A stretch of 64,000 nucleotides of DNA from the NCBI GenBank assembly GCA_013398615.1, contig VZSR01000520.1, positions 17,818,640 through 17,882,639 of the forward strand. Reading direction: 5' to 3'. Positions 50,701 through 64,000 of this stretch are shown here, in pieces. Source of the stretch: Brachypodius melanocephalos. Lineage: Eukaryota; Chordata; Aves; Passeriformes; Pycnonotidae. Below the pieces are notes generated by a model. The model did not search any database, was not told the origin of the DNA, and worked only from the letters and a program-made list of their open reading frames with translations. Position numbers and translations under genes: made by a program. How positions within the stretch are numbered: the first letter of the stretch is position 1; each line of letters starts with the position of its first letter.

Positions 50701-53700
50701 AACATCATTGAGTCTGTAAAGAGACGTTTTGGCAGGTTATATGTTATACCACATATCCCTGACAACTGTGCTGACAAGCATTTTCTGTTTCCTCCCACAA
50801 AAATAGTCCCTGTAATTTTCTAGCCATGGCCTCTTACTGCATTTAGTTCTAAGTTCCCTAGTGCTTCTAACCTAGTTGCCTTAAATTTTAATTAATGAAG
50901 TAATTACATACTACTTGTGATATACTTTGATGGTGGGGACTGTGACTATCAGCTTCCAAATATTATATAATACAATATTGGTCTAGGTGGCATGTTTTAC
51001 AACTCTTACTTGCCTAATGGAGTGGAAAATTCTGATATAGAAATCCAAACTTCAACTTGAATTCTCTTCTTTGATAAGAATGATGTTCTATATCAGGTGA
51101 GCAGTTTCTACTGCTAACAAAGAGCTTAACATATTTTTAATACAGCAGCAAATCAATTTAAGTTAAGAAATGCATTATGTATAAATTTTACATCCATGCA
51201 TAAAAAACAGATTTGCACTTCAAAGTATTTTTACTTCTGTGGTTTTACGCCAGACAAACACCAATTAGAGGGGGGTTCTTAAATAAATGGGGAAGATTTC
51301 AAACAAAGGGAATACAGGCTCCTATAACAGTGACATACATTCTCAACCAATAAACATATTCATGCCTCTGCATTATACTGCAGTTTGGCATAAAAGTTTT
51401 AAGGTTGCTGCACTTCTTGAGAACATTAAACCTACAAAAGTGTAATGTGTGTGGATGCTAATAAAACATCATTATCACACCATCTCAAATTTTGTTCACA
51501 CTACCCACAGTTTTTCTTTTTTTCAAATGCGCATTACTGCTCACACTGTTCCATGTACAGATGTAGGAACAAGCACAGGGCAGGTGGAACAAGCAGTGGT
51601 AAAAAGTACTGCAAATTTCTTATTGTTTTCAAACTAGTATCATCACTGGATTGAATGCTCTGTTAACACACATAATGGCAAAGATAAGGTACCATGTCCT
51701 TACACAAGAGACTTTGTACAGTGGTTACTTTACATCAACATGTGTCAGTTCATTAAAAAATCTGTTGACTTCAGTGAAATTTAATGTTCAGAAATAAAAT
51801 CTAAAAGTTGGTGGGTAAAATGCACAGGGCAAGACAGACTACAATAAATACAAACATTACGTAGTGTGCCTCTATTTGTAGTGACTTAATTTCCTACATC
51901 TCATTTAAACTAGAGATCTGGGCATATGAGAGCTGAGTCCTTACTGTCACTATGCAGTGAACAGTTGGACAACTCTCCCGTCACACAGCTTTTCTTTTGC
52001 AAACCCTTCTACCTGCTCAATGCTGAGATACTTCTTCCTGACCACAGCCCTTCCTTTTCTCATAATGCTATTGCTACCTCCTGCATCCAAGCTACTTCTT
52101 ACTCTTCTTCAGATACTCTAAGTCCTGCAGCCTCATTACTCAAGAGCATTACTCAAATATTGCTTTGGTCTATATCAGACCTTCACCACTCAACCTTTAC
52201 ATCCAATTTCTCCTCAATTCAATACTTTCAATCCTCTCATTTCAAATCTATTTCATCATTTTTTTCACTGTCTGCTGGTACATTTCGCTCCTCACCTATG
52301 CCTGCAGCCTCAGTGATCCTCTAGCTTTCCCTACAAAAGATAGCAGAACTCGCTCCTCGTGCTCCTGGTAGAGTTTTTCAAAACCCCAACACCTATCCCA
52401 TATATCAGAAACCTGTCTTGGCAAGCAGGAAAGGTTGTTTTTAAGGAAAAAATTAAAAACATCCTAGTCTTGGGTGGTGAAGTTTTGTATTCTTTTTATA
52501 TACCTTTCCCAAACTGACAATTCACTTCTGAGTGTGCTATTTTGCCTTGCTGTTCTAAGCTGAACTTAAGTTTTAAAAGCTGAAGTAGATCTAGGGTTAT
52601 AGCACATACAGTGACAGACACTGTCCTTTAAACACTTTTAGACACTAAGCTAACTCCTATCAAAGATAGCTTCATGGTCATATAGAAAACTGTTGCACCA
52701 ATGAAGTCACTTGGAAGTGATCTGATGAGGGGACAGGTAGATGAGAAAGCAAATCAGCTGCCTGGTAGGGTTCTAACCCAAGTATCTGCTCTCTTTGACC
52801 ACTTCTAGCACCAAAATTAAGGGAGAGGTGTTTGCATTGGGGCTCAGTGTAAGAAGGAAGATCTCACCTTTCTGGAAACAGGGGCAGTGGGACTTTAAAG
52901 AGAAGAGGACAAATGCCTTTAAGGTTTCTTCTCAAATATTTGTAACAGCCTGTATTTTATTCTTTTGACTAGACAGGGCTGTGTTTAGAAAATCTGCGTA
53001 AACAGATCTTATCACATGTATTTCCTCACATTTATACATCCTGAGGAGTTCAACGATGAAAAAGCAGCGGAAGGATTGGTAAAGATACTGGAAAAGGGTG
53101 TATCCACTAAAGCCACAGCAAACAAAGCAGTGAGAGGACATCAGAAGATTAAGTTTAGGTGGAAAGATCTGGTACTCAATTCACTTTGCAGAAGCTTAAA
53201 ACAATATGACCTTTAAGTGGCCAAGTACTGACAATAACCTGGTGAATGGCCAAGGTCAATCTTTGTCGATACCAACAGTGCTGTTGAGTGAAACCATTGT
53301 CCAACGAGGCTGTCTACAAACTTCATAAAGCAAACACCCTGTTGCAAAGAACTGCCATGCAAACACGTAAGAACTCCTTAGAACTCAAACGTGCTCCTCA
53401 GATTTTGAAAAACTACACATAAAAGAAAAAAAGCAGCTTAAGAAATGTACTGCAATGGATGGTGCAAATTTGAAAAAAAGCCAGCCGGTGGTTTGAAATC
53501 ATGCCAAACCTCTTACTGTTTCTTACAGAACGATTTCCATAAATCTACTGTAACGTAATCAAGTGGGAAGCTCTGTTTCCAACACAGGCATTGGAGAGAA
53601 ATATGTTCCAAGTGCAAGCTCTTTGATGTCTCAACTTAAGGATCCCTCCTCATTTTCTCAAATTTTCTCATCTCCTCATTTTCCGTATAGACTTTCACCA

Positions 53701-54420
53701 CTATTGCTAGTTTAAATAAAAAGCAACATACTGAAATGTATGTAGGTTTCATTGAATGTAAATATCAATAAATGCCTACAGAAATTCATATCCAATAACA
53801 AGCAATGATGGTGTGGAAGTGATCGGAAATAGAAAAAACCACTTCCTTTCCTTTCAAGTAAGTAAACATACTGTTGAAAATTAATTGAAGAAATCAAATT
53901 CTACCATATTAATAAATGCCCCTTATAAAGAGATAATATAAATCTGCCTTTTAAAATGAAACTACATGAGTTTCGGAATTAGGTTTTTTTAAAGGTTAAA
54001 AATGAGGGAGCTAACTAATTGACTTAGTTAATTAAGGAAAATGAAATCTGAAAATTTTTACACATCCCTTTTGTCTGGCTGAGGAATGAATACAAGAAAG
54101 AATTGGCCTGTTTAAGTTAAAAGGCAAAAAGGCAACTGAGTGCAGACTGACCAATAAGATAGTGAGATTCTAAAACAGGGCTTGAGACAGCTGTGCAGAA
54201 GGGAAAAACTATTTTTAGTTCACTGATCTTTCATGGTATCACATATTATAATGTTAAATAATACTAGATATTGCCTAAAATAGGCATTAAGATCATAGAA
54301 CCAGTACGTGCCATTTACTTTCAACTCCTCTATTTCTTAAAACCTTTTTCAAAGGTGAAACTGGACTTTGATTGAAATGTGCTAGATTGAATTCACAGCT
54401 GTTATTTCTGTTCAGCTAAC

Positions 54421-54561
54421 AATCAGCAGGCTCCAGTGACAGTCAGGGGGCTCACTTGCCTGTGTCTTAGTCTAGTGCTCCTTAGTGGCTGCTTTTTGCT
54501 TTTGCTGCTTGCTGTAGTGCTGTGTAACCTCATACCAGCTCTGCCCCAGCCAAAACCAGCA
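54421..54561 (-). mobile_element. Possible ERV LTR edge, minus orientation
   Basis: Read on the minus strand from 54561 the sequence starts TGCTGGTTTTGGCTGGGG and continues CAGAGCTGG. This looks like the 5' edge of avian ERV LTRs that begin TG..CTGGTTTTGGCTGGG. The following GC-richer 140 bases differ from the intron around them. I could not find a CA end, polyadenylation signal or target duplication, so the left limit is arbitrary. Confidence 0.3.
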
Positions 54562-57500
54562 TACAAGTGCATGAAATGCAGGTGATAATGATGCAAAACT
54601 GTAGAAGCATGACACAATATCAAACTGTGACATGCTTGCTTCAATAGCAAGGTAACATAGACTTCAGCATAAGAAGCCTCCTTAAGTGTCTACCAGACAC
54701 ATTAAGAGTGCCAGAGAAAAGGAACAACATGTACGGATGAGGAAGCACCAGAAGTGGAGAGAACGTAAAAATGTTGATGGCATGCAGATTGGTAGTTCAT
54801 TTACTTCACAGCACTTCATGCAGCTTCTGGGGATAACTAATCAGGAAAATCAGACAACCTAAAATGATTTACAGACCAAAACAGAGCTGAGCTGCTGAGA
54901 TGAAATCAGAATGATAAAGAGGAGGTTTACATAAAGAGAACGCAGTACAGCAAGCAAATCTACCATACTCAAGAGGTGGAACCAGATGGAGAGTCAAATA
55001 TCCCCTCTACTGTCAGGTTCTAAAGAGTATAAAAGATGCATCCAACACTGCCTTAATGCATAATGGCATAAGAAGGATGTCAGAGAAGTTGTGGAGAAGG
55101 CCATAGCTGGTGCTCCACAGCCTCTCCATCATTTCAAGCTATCCTGACCAGACCAGCTGGGTACACACACATGGATTCTGGACAGACTACTGAATGCATG
55201 TATCTTTGTGCCCTTGAATACATAAATATGAAGGAGTGAATGAAATCTTTTTTGTTCTAAAATACCATCATCTGTCTCTCTGATAACATCTGATTTTGCT
55301 ACAGCATCATTAAATTGTTTACTCTAATAAGAAAGAACCAACAAGAAGATTGCAGTTTATCCTTACAGGTACATTTTTAAAACTGCTGATTATTTCATCA
55401 GAAAAGAACACAGCAATAAATGATGTGGATTATTTATTATGTCAAGAGTCAGTGGAACAAAAGCCCATAGCTGAGCTGTTGATTAAATCAGGTTAATGCA
55501 TTAAGGGACTAAGACACTAAAGAAGAAGAACAAGAGAAAACCAAATTTCTACACATATAAGACTATATGAAAATTCAGCCTACAGGATGCACAGCTTTAC
55601 TCTCGAAACCATTTTTCATGAAGAAACAAGATCTGGTCAATTGACATATTTAACAGGAAGTAATAGTCCCAAGGAAAAAAGACTGAATGGAGAAGGGAAG
55701 TCAATATTTTTCTGATGCCATCTTCAGCAAGACATAAAAATGATCACTAGGTGCCAACAAACTCAGCAAGCATCAGTGACAAAACCAAAACCATATATAT
55801 TGAAAATGTAGCCTGCAAACAATTCTGTAGAGGTGCATTTACAGTAATTTCTAAGTGAAGACACTGGATGAAAGACAGGCGTAACTACATAGCTGCTGGT
55901 GAAAGAAACACAAACCATTAAACAAACTCTCAAACTCTCAGCTTGTGTTACATTGGAATTCAAATCAGAGATTTGTACTGGATAGGAACTGAAAAGATGT
56001 CAGTAAGGCTTCAAAGTGAGAAGGATGCACATCTTTTCCCTATCTTAAAGAAATGACAAATTGAAGTTACCAGAATTTTTAAAAAAAACACTTGGCCTTG
56101 GAAGACAGCAAAGTAAGAAATGAAAACTCTTGCTCCCAAAGTCAATTGACACAACATTTCAAGGAGGAATTGACAATCCGATGCAGTGTTAGCATACAGA
56201 GACTAGAACTCATGCAATGCCTGTGTGAGCCAGGATGTATGTACTGAAAGATTGTTCTCTTCTGAAGGAATACACATGCAGAATAGTTACAATTTGAAAA
56301 GAAAAAGTACTTCAAGGCAAAGACTGAGTAACTTTTTTTGACCTGTTTGAAAGTTTCCACGGGACTCAGGAAAAGAATGAAATTCTGTAGCTTAATAAGT
56401 ATCAATTAGTTATTAAGACATACAGATGTAGAGAAATTTTGCAAATAAGAGCTTCTTTGTATGATTCAATCTATAACAGGTCTGAAAAGCAGCTGATTCT
56501 GTGACTGCAAGAATTGTTCTGGATCTGAAGCCAATCCCCACTTATTCTAAAATAAACAGTTCTTCGGTATGACTAAGGGAAGAGAACTATATTTTGAGGC
56601 TGCTATACTATTTAATACTGACTCCAGGTATGAATAAATAAAAGTATACTTTATATACTGGAAGCACACATATTCAACAAAGAGAGGTAAGTAATAAGCT
56701 CTCTTTAATTCTAATACTGAATTACTACGAAATAAGTAATTTTACTGAAATTGAATGTTCAGCCCACACTTTACCCCAGTCCTACTTCTCCAGAGTTGAC
56801 TTGTTGATGCGTCTATTTTGGTATTAACAAAAAATGCCCAAAAGACTATCCCTGAAGTTATTGACCTTCCTACAAAGCTTATCTTCCACTTTTGAAAGGG
56901 TTTTAGTAACTATGGTGTATTTGAGGGATTTTTTTAATATCCCAAGCAACTGAGCTGCTTCTTCCTTAGTTACCATGTCTCACTTTTGATGCTGCAGCAT
57001 GTTGTTAACTAACAACTACCAGGGTTTGTAACCAAAATGTAAACTAAAAGTAAGACTTGTTAGGGCTCAATTACCCACATGTTTTGCCAAGACAATACAC
57101 TTTAAACAATGAGGGGAAAAACTAATGACTATATGAAAATATTCTGGTATCTTAACCAGTAATTGATCTGAAAACCACTGGTGCATTGTATTGACAAGAA
57201 CCCAGGAGGATACAGAAGACTGATGTGTATCAGGATGCAGGATTCATCTTAAGGCAACAACTGTGGCTACTTTCTACTCAAATATACATTCTATTAGCAT
57301 CTCTTTTTACTAAACATAATTTTCTGTAATCCTGGAACATGCATTGAAAAAAACTAAAAGGAAATTAAACCCAGAAATAATCATGAAAACATTGGAAGTT
57401 TTGGCAGGAACAAGTATCTAACTACATCTGTGTGTATTTCTACAAGAAAAAGCAAGAAACTCTTGCAGTGCTTGGAGTGTGATCTCACCTGTGTAGATCA

Positions 57501-60500
57501 CCCTAACAATTTAAAACATTCTTTGCTTTTCCAGGCTTCTCAACCTAATCACAGCTAAATAGCCATGCCAAAACACTTACTACTTACTCAAACAAGTTCC
57601 TAGGAAGAATACACTTCAGCTTATGCAAACTTCATGAATAAAAAGGAAACAAAATTCATTTGGATATTTAGCGTATGCATTCAAACTCTAAAATATGTCT
57701 ACGTACTTGCTATATTTCACTTTGATAACCACCTTAAGAAGAAACAGTAAGAATGAAGAAGAAAAAAATATTATACACTCAAACAAACGCAAAATATCTA
57801 CACTGTGGATACAACTACAGCTCACCAAAACACATCTTCAACAGAATCTCATTATTAGCTAAGAATTTCTGGTAAGGAACCTGATCTTTCTTTTACTGAT
57901 AAATACTGAATATTTCTACTGAAAAATTTGTAACACCAAAAATTGACAAAAACATCTTTCCAAACTCCACCTGCTCCCATCTGCTAATGTACTTACTTCA
58001 CATAGCAATTCTACATTGAAAAAACACTAAACTGAAAACATAAATCTTAATTAAGTTTAGCATTAACTTGTAACTCTATTTAATTGTGTGGATGTCAATG
58101 TACAATTTACCATTAAAGCAATGGTTCATGACAGATCATTTATTGTTAGCAGTAAGCATGAGAAATCATTGAAATAATAAGGGGTTTTTGTCACAGAAAA
58201 AACTTGCATCAGCATTTTTTTTTTTTCTTTCAAAAACAGTTTAAAGTATTTTTCTAGGCTATTTCATTTCATAAATTCTCTGCAACTGGAACATGTACAT
58301 AGATTACACGTGTCATTCTTTCTACATTGGGAATATTGGATCTTTAGGTGAATGTCTACTTATGAATGATAAAGACAACAGCTCTTCGTAGGAGACAGTA
58401 ACAGAAAGTGACCAACTAGCAGAATTAAATGTACTGTTACAAAGAAGGTATTGATGGATGGACTTGAAAAAAATTCTGAAAAGTAGCCTTGCTTGCTCAT
58501 TTTAGCTGTAAGATAGAGGCTATAAACTTTCATTACATAGGAATCAGAAGTTATCTATTGCAACTACAAAATGTAAGGATCTAACTTACTACTGAGGGTT
58601 TTGTCTGGTTCAGTGTAACTAAACAATGGACAGCTAGGGAATGGACAGAAGACTAGCAAGTAAAGTAGAAAGAGACTTTCTCTTAAGCAAAATGTACGGA
58701 GTGAAGGGAATGAAGTAGCAAGATGGAAAAAACCCTGCACTCTCATCTTAAATGTACTATAACAAGTTCCTTAGGATGCTTCATGATCAAAGATAACACT
58801 GAAAGAAACTTTGCACATTGAAGTGAAAGAACTGAGCACCAGTGAGAGTGATGATCTTGCAAAGTGAAATACTTTGAACACCTCTTGTCACTGAAATGAA
58901 TACCTGGCGATAATTAAAAACTCGTCCTTGGCGTTCTAAATCTGCTTCATTTGACTTTGACACACAACATTGCCAAAAATTAAGTAGTGATTACATCATT
59001 TATGTATGAGAGAAGTGAAGACTTCAACTTGAAAAGTGCAATTTTCTTTTATACCAGTATGAACTCCCTCAGAGTAGAACAAAATTTCAAGTTTGAAATA
59101 ATGACTCAGTCATTTGCTCTGGATATATTCTTTTAAGTTATCTGAAGTTACAGATCAAAAGTTTTATACTGTAAGCTTAAAAAATCTCCAAGAATCAACA
59201 TTAATGCAAATATAAAAAAAAATTCTCCATACTTGTAAAAGTATTTTACCCTAGGTATCCCTATTGCTTTTGTGTCTGAAAAGAACATTGCCTTTTACTT
59301 CATGAAAATGCCAACCATAAACACAGACAAAAACAATGAGATCTTAAAATCTGAGCAGCTACTGGAATGATAAGAAAAACTTATAAGCCACACTATGTCA
59401 TCCTAAACTTCTGTCATGTGAATATTTAGCAAATTCATCTAAACACTTTAAGAAAGCTGTAAAACTTTTAAACAATCAAAACTGTATTGAACAAGATAAA
59501 AATATGTCACAACCACTATAAATTTTGTGGTTGAATGACTGAAAAAGGGAGGATTGCTAGTGCAGTTTTCCTCTGAGTACAACTTAGATTGCCTCTATGT
59601 ATGAATCCATCTACTACAAATATGGTTTAAATGCTTTTTGTGCAGTGGTTGATTTTGTTTGAAACTCAAATACAATTTAGAGAACAAGAAAGGTGTTCTA
59701 CAGAGATTTATTAAAAGACAACAAAACCTGCTTTGTTTAGTCTTGGGGATGTACCTAATCATTGACATAGAGTAGTCCCAAAGCAATTTGCCTTAAAAAG
59801 TTCCTACCTCCCAAGAAATATTACTTCTTTTACCAGGAAATTACATTTATGAAGATTGATTGAAATATCCAGGTTCCAACCCAGTATTTATCATTTAGTA
59901 CTTTGTTAGAAACAGAGATTTTTCAGAAAACGTGGATGGTAAATTGTAAACAGTAAAGCAAATTTGTAATTAAATGTTGTATTTTGTCTACATAATCTGG
60001 TTGTATACATTAATGACATTAGGTTTTTCAAAATATGATTATGAAAAGGTAAAATCTTCTAACAGATCAATCAGGAGCATTAATAACGTGTTCTCCCATA
60101 CCTTTTCTCCAATATCCTCATGCATTAGTAACCTGCTACTTACATTCATTTAATAGATGTGCTCCCATCATTGCAGAAGCTTGTTTTGTTTTTTTCTGAT
60201 ACACACAGAGCTTTCTGTTATTCAGCAAATTCAGTAAGAGAGATGTAAGGGTTCACGTATTCTTAGGACAAAAAAATACAACAAGAAAACGGTACAACAA
60301 AATAAACTGGAATATGCAGTTGACAAAGAAATACAGTGCCACTTGCTCTGTGGCCAGACCACCACTCCAAAAACAAGTATAGTCAAAGAAACAATTTTTT
60401 CCCCTGACACTTCCTCATCTTTGTTTCATAACATCTATACATGTTTTGGAGCCCCGAAATGAGTTCCTAAACCGGCAAATGAGTGTACTAAAAAGACACA

Positions 60501-62589
60501 CACTTGCAGATTAAAAAAGTAAAATAAACAACTTTGGAACATCACCTGGATGCTGAAGTTCAGTTTACTTTTATTCTCATTACTGTGTGGGCAAGAGGCC
60601 AGTATAAAATGAATTCATATTGCATTATTAGAAAGCCAGGATCGAAGGAAAAACAGAATAAGTGAAGACATTTAGACACATGATAATCTTGGAGAACCAC
60701 GTTTCTTGATAAATTCAGACAATGATTGCAAACTTGAGGATACTGTAATAGACTGAACAAAAAAATAATGGGTACTTCCTTTGGTTTTCTGAAAGTAATA
60801 CATAAAATGAACCAAGAACTCTCTAACTGGTAAAGAAGCCTATGTGCAAAATCCAACCTCTAAGTAATAGGAACAGATGCCATCACCCATCAAGTTTTTT
60901 TTGCAGTTGGGTGTTTTTTGCTTTTTCCCTTTATCAGCTTGTAACAAACCACCATCAAATACATCACAGAAAATCTAATCTAGCTAGATGTTGCATGGCA
61001 ATTTCTGTTATAAAAGTGGTGTGGTCTCACACATTTTAAACAAAACCTGATTTTGCAGTCATACATGAAAAGCAGGTCTCAACATGAAATACCAAAGCAC
61101 AATCTAATTATGAAATGAGCTTATCTCCACTAATTGCCCAAACACAGTTTCAGATTTTCAATCTGTTTCAAACTTCTAGTACATTCCTTGTGTGATCTCT
61201 GGATCTATCAAGACAGTCTAGAGGACTGTATTCTGCTTCATAACAACTTTACTCCTTCCCATTGTGATAAACTTCCTGAAAATATATACTTATCATCTAG
61301 AGCTATTTTTCAGTGGAGCTGTCTCTTATTTATGCCTGTTGATGGTCATCTCTGGTTTTCTTTGGACAATTTTGTTTTATCAAAGGGCATAAGGGTCAAT
61401 GCAGTTTCTCTGCTCTTCTGCTCTGCACTGTAATGTAAAAAGCTCCATGGTTTTATTTTTAAGCCATCAGACAAGACACAATTTTTTTAGGAAAAAAGTG
61501 AAGGAGATGCTTACAGATAGAATTCACTGAACAATCTTGAGAAAAGTAGACTATATAATGAAGCTCATGTTTGCTGTCCATCAGAATAATTTTGATTCTA
61601 TTACAGTGAAGGTAAGTATCGCATAAAACAATCCCATAGGTTAAACCAAAATATTTCTATGGGGGTTGCCCATAAATCTTGTTAGCTGACAAAAAAGAAT
61701 AAGACAGTAGGAGAGAAGAACTAGCAGATGCTGGCCATCATTTTAGCAAGCAGAATAATCTTCAAGGATCATGAGTTAGATAAGGAAGAATGTTACTATT
61801 TGCCATCTGCTACTGGTTTATTAGTATGTCAGCATCTGGTGCCACAGAAAGATCTTTGTGATGTGAACGCACAAAGCAAATTTAGACAGTTTTCTTCTGC
61901 TGAAAGGAATTCTGCTGAAGATAAACATTACAGACCTTGCCACTGGTCAATTTGCTTGGTTTTTGATGTATGCTATTTAAAGCTTGATAAAAAGTAAACA
62001 TATAGAGTTCACCTCAGTGATTAAATAGTACAGTCTAATCACTAAGAACTGAAAAATAATCCCACAAGGTTGGCATTAAAACTTTCTTTCTATTCAATTT
62101 TGGCTGTTTTTTATTTCCAAATGTCAGGCAGCAAATATCTAAGTTTGAGCAAAGCCAGTTGGTTTGAAAGTCTTAAACTGAACAGTAATAAAGAGGGGGC
62201 ACAGATCTGCCCCAGCCCAGGCTAGAAATTCGCACATATATTTTTTTACAAAATACTATTTGCTTAATGTTGTTACTCAGTGGCAGGATTACCTATGTTC
62301 CTGGGGATACTGAAGGATACTAAATACATTCAAGGTGCTAACAATTTCATATCCATGATTGGTATTGCAAGAGATAACATGAAACTTCAGTAACCATAAG
62401 GTGTTGGTGGGCCCACGGGTTAAACTGTGCAGCTGAACACAGGGAATGAGCTACACTGTCTTGCACTTCTCTGCTAAGTAGAATGACACAACCCTTGCAT
62501 GCGAACCAACCTTGTTCAGCAGAGGCAATACATTAATCTGACAGATTACAGGGCTGAGCATGGAGCTTGCAAGGCATAAAGGTACTTAC

Positions 62590-62724
62590 TTTTGGTGTTG
62601 GGCAGGATGCAGTGGAGAGGCGAGAGGTGGCTTGGGCACGAGGAGATTCTGAAGGAGTAGTACTGAGGGAGGCTGTATCACGTGGGAGAACCTGAACACC
62701 ACGAGAGATGATGGAATCTGGAAT
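62590..62724 (-). CDS. GPHN: GPHN linker (C-domain) exon, residues ~244-288
   Basis: This exon is 135 bp, exactly 45 codons, phase 0 at both ends. It reads from IPDSIISRGVQ through a Ser/Thr/Pro-rich stretch to STASCPTPK. The acceptor is TTTTTAAG preceded by a CT-rich tract, and the donor is gtaagt. It encodes part of the disordered linker joining the G and E domains. In mammals this linker carries phosphorylation and palmitoylation sites and binds partners such as DYNLL1 and PIN1. Ser-Pro/Thr-Pro motifs (TPSESPR, CPTPK) are visible. In mammals a cassette (C3) can be inserted immediately before this exon. I see no such exon in the remaining 1.3 kb of the window, so it probably lies beyond the right edge. 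Confidence 0.96.
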
Positions 62725-63141
62725 CTTAAAAAGAAGAGAGATGGAATTGTTAGCAAAAAATACACTGTATGTAAAACTTATTCAAAACCTTACCTCAAAA
62801 ACAGGAATACCCCACTCCTCAGTTTGTACTCAGTGCTTGGCAGTGGTTAACAGCATACTCTCCTAATTTCAGTAACAAATACCTAACAAATACATAACAT
62901 CACATTCTAACTGAAGTAGCACAGAACACAATAATTGTCGTGAAAAAAACATGACTCAAACACAGTGCAACAAGAAATAATAAGTAAATAATGGTTTCCC
63001 CTTAAACCTTTGTTTCAAACCCGAAAATGACCACCAGTGATTTCTACCATGGCACGAAGGGAGGCAGAATTTCCATTCATGAACTAGGGGGTAATATTCT
63101 GAAAAGAAAACCATTTGCTAGAAAGTTACTGACTCCCTCTA

Positions 63142-63192
63142 AAGAAATGTCATGCAGTGAGAAAATTTCTCACAAGAAATGTCATGCAGTGA
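63142..63192. repeat. 19-bp direct repeat
   Basis: AAGAAATGTCATGCAGTGA occurs at 63142-63160 and 63174-63192, a 32-base period, separated by a short GAGAAAATTTCTC palindrome. Confidence 0.9.
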
Positions 63193-63449
63193 TTACTCTT
63201 TATTCCATGAAGACTTTATTTCAGCTACGAAAGTTCTCAGTGTAAGGTTTATGCTGCAAAAGCTACAGACCTCTGGAGCGAGTAAAGGCAAAAGCATTAG
63301 AAACCACCATCCAAAGCCAACACTTGGTTTAAAATATATCCTGAGGGGAAAAATAAAAATTCAGTCATGTTTTACTTCCCACTAAATATATCAGAATGCC
63401 AGTTAGGGAAGCATACCCCTCCTGATGAACAACTGGCAAACTGGTAACA

Positions 63450-63960
63450 ATGGATGAGCAACAGGCTGAGGCAAGCAAAAACTTTTTGCCTCAGTGTTCA
63501 CTGGCAACCTCTCCTCCCACACTTCTTGAATGGATGGACCTTAAGGCAGAGGGATGACTAAGCTCCACTCTAAGGGACAACCAGGTTCATGACCACCTGA
63601 GGAAGCTGTGGAACCTGAACATACATAAGTCTATGGGACCTGATGAACTGTATCCCAGAGTCCTGAGGGAATAGACTAATGTAGTTCCTGCACCACCGCC
63701 CCTGGCACTGGAAAAGTCATGGCAGTAGGATGAAGTCCCAGGTGACTGGAAGTAGGAAACATAGCATCCATCTTAAAAAAGGATGCTGGGAACTACTGAC
63801 CTTTCAGCTTCACCTCTGTGCCTGGAAGGATCACGGAACAGATCCTCCTACAAGCCCTCATAAGGCACACGGCGGACAGGGAGGTGATTTGAAGCAGTCA
63901 GCATGGCTTCACTGATGGAAAATCCTGGGAAAATTCTATCACAGCTAACCAGAAAATGTA
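63450..63960 (+). mobile_element. CR1 LINE fragment, ORF2 reverse-transcriptase region
   Basis: Plus-orientation CR1 internal fragment from the stretch between the endonuclease and reverse transcriptase. Visible landmarks are 'ttgcctcagtgttcactggc', 'tctatgggacctgatgaact', 'gtcctgaggga', 'cacctctgtgcctgg' and 'cagcatggcttcactgatgg'. In translation this gives the CR1-like words KSMGPDE and PRVLRE. The frame is broken by several stops and shifts, so it is inactive. Orientation is opposite to GPHN and to the other CR1 pieces here. The boundaries are approximate. Confidence 0.82.
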
Positions 63961-64000
63961 GACATTCAGATCTTTGAAGGAATATATATACACGTGCATA

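Larger units (their letters stand above)
46962..62589 (-). other. GPHN linker intron, proximal part
   Basis: A 15.6-kb intron. It contains a splice-bounded open interval at 48493-48588 (see findings), a 17-bp direct repeat at 47682/47713, a possible LTR edge at 54421-54561 and a T-run near 58218. Frames such as 51926-52324 and 53016-53216 have no recognisable homology. Remaining sequence is AT-rich and unrecognised. Confidence 0.65.
1..64000 (-). other. GPHN: GPHN gene body, internal portion (both ends outside window)
   Basis: The whole window lies within the gephyrin gene on the minus strand. Gephyrin is a cytosolic two-enzyme protein. Its MogA-like G domain adenylates molybdopterin and its MoeA-like E domain inserts molybdate to complete the molybdenum cofactor. 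At inhibitory synapses it also forms the postsynaptic scaffold that anchors glycine and GABA-A receptors. Ten minus-strand exons are visible. Eight of them encode the equivalent of residues 244-509 of the 736-residue mammalian isoform without a gap, and two are cassettes. Exon phases join correctly at every junction. The G-domain exons should lie beyond base 64000 and the remaining E-domain exons (from 'LLNPEDD' onward) before base 1. Identification rests on near-identity to mammalian gephyrin as I remember it. Confidence 0.97.
62725..64000 (-). other. GPHN intron (partial)
   Basis: Intron upstream of the 135-bp linker exon. It contains a 19-bp direct repeat and a plus-oriented CR1 fragment that occupies most of the last 500 bases. 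No further gephyrin exon is visible before the window edge. Confidence 0.7.

Noticed and set aside
51926..52324. 132-codon plus-strand Ser/Thr-rich frame
   Set aside because: Follows from a CT-rich stretch; no promoter, splice sites or homology seen.
53016..53216. Lysine-rich 66-codon plus-strand frame that looks vaguely protein-like
   Set aside because: No recognisable family and antisense to GPHN. Composition alone is not evidence.
1..64000. Prokaryotic features, CRISPR arrays, operons
   Set aside because: The window is intron-exon vertebrate DNA; no repeat-spacer array or clustered complete genes exist.

Overview
The window is a stretch of vertebrate nuclear DNA, almost certainly from a bird. 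It lies inside one large gene, gephyrin (GPHN), transcribed on the minus strand. The bird assignment rests on several 3'-truncated CR1 LINE copies ending in GAATCACAGAAT-type or AATAGAAC-type tails, on avian-style ERV LTRs, and on compact AT-rich introns. A songbird is plausible, but I cannot prove it from the sequence. No complete independent gene was recognised on either strand.

Ten GPHN exons are placed to the base by translation, AG/GT splice sites and reading phase. In transcription order (right to left) they are 62590-62724, 46905-46961 (cassette), 44875-44940 (candidate cassette), 22226-22268, 20175-20312, 14161-14253, 11090-11145, 6041-6160, 1916-1974 and 1571-1724. Without the two cassettes they encode an uninterrupted run equal to residues 244-509 of the 736-residue mammalian isoform. 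This is the C-terminal part of the flexible linker (C domain) and the first part of the MoeA-like E domain. The E domain catalyses molybdenum insertion and binds glycine and GABA-A receptors. The MogA-like G domain would lie beyond base 64000, and the rest of the E domain before base 1.

Layout: 1-22.3 kb holds eight short constitutive exons separated by introns of 0.2-6 kb. 22.3-62.6 kb is a 40 kb linker intron region containing the cassette exon(s), a 100-base assembly gap and scattered transposon remnants. 62.6-64 kb holds one linker exon, intron, and a decayed sense-strand CR1 fragment. Mobile elements include CR1 pieces at 12.5, 27.2, 29.8-30.5 and 63.5-64.0 kb. There is a roughly 564-bp ERV LTR at 16.7-17.25 kb followed by a tRNA-Met primer-binding site, and a 220-bp LTR-like element at 37.34-37.56 kb with a perfect 5-bp target duplication. 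A possible LTR edge lies at 54.4-54.56 kb.

The observations most worth checking are: (i) a 66-bp, frame-preserving candidate cassette exon beside the known cassette; (ii) an LTR whose tRNA-Met complementarity runs about 37 nt, twice a normal primer site, and stops at the edge of the anticodon loop; (iii) the small element at 37.34 kb; (iv) three sense-strand intervals with good splice signals and open frames that would break the GPHN frame if included.
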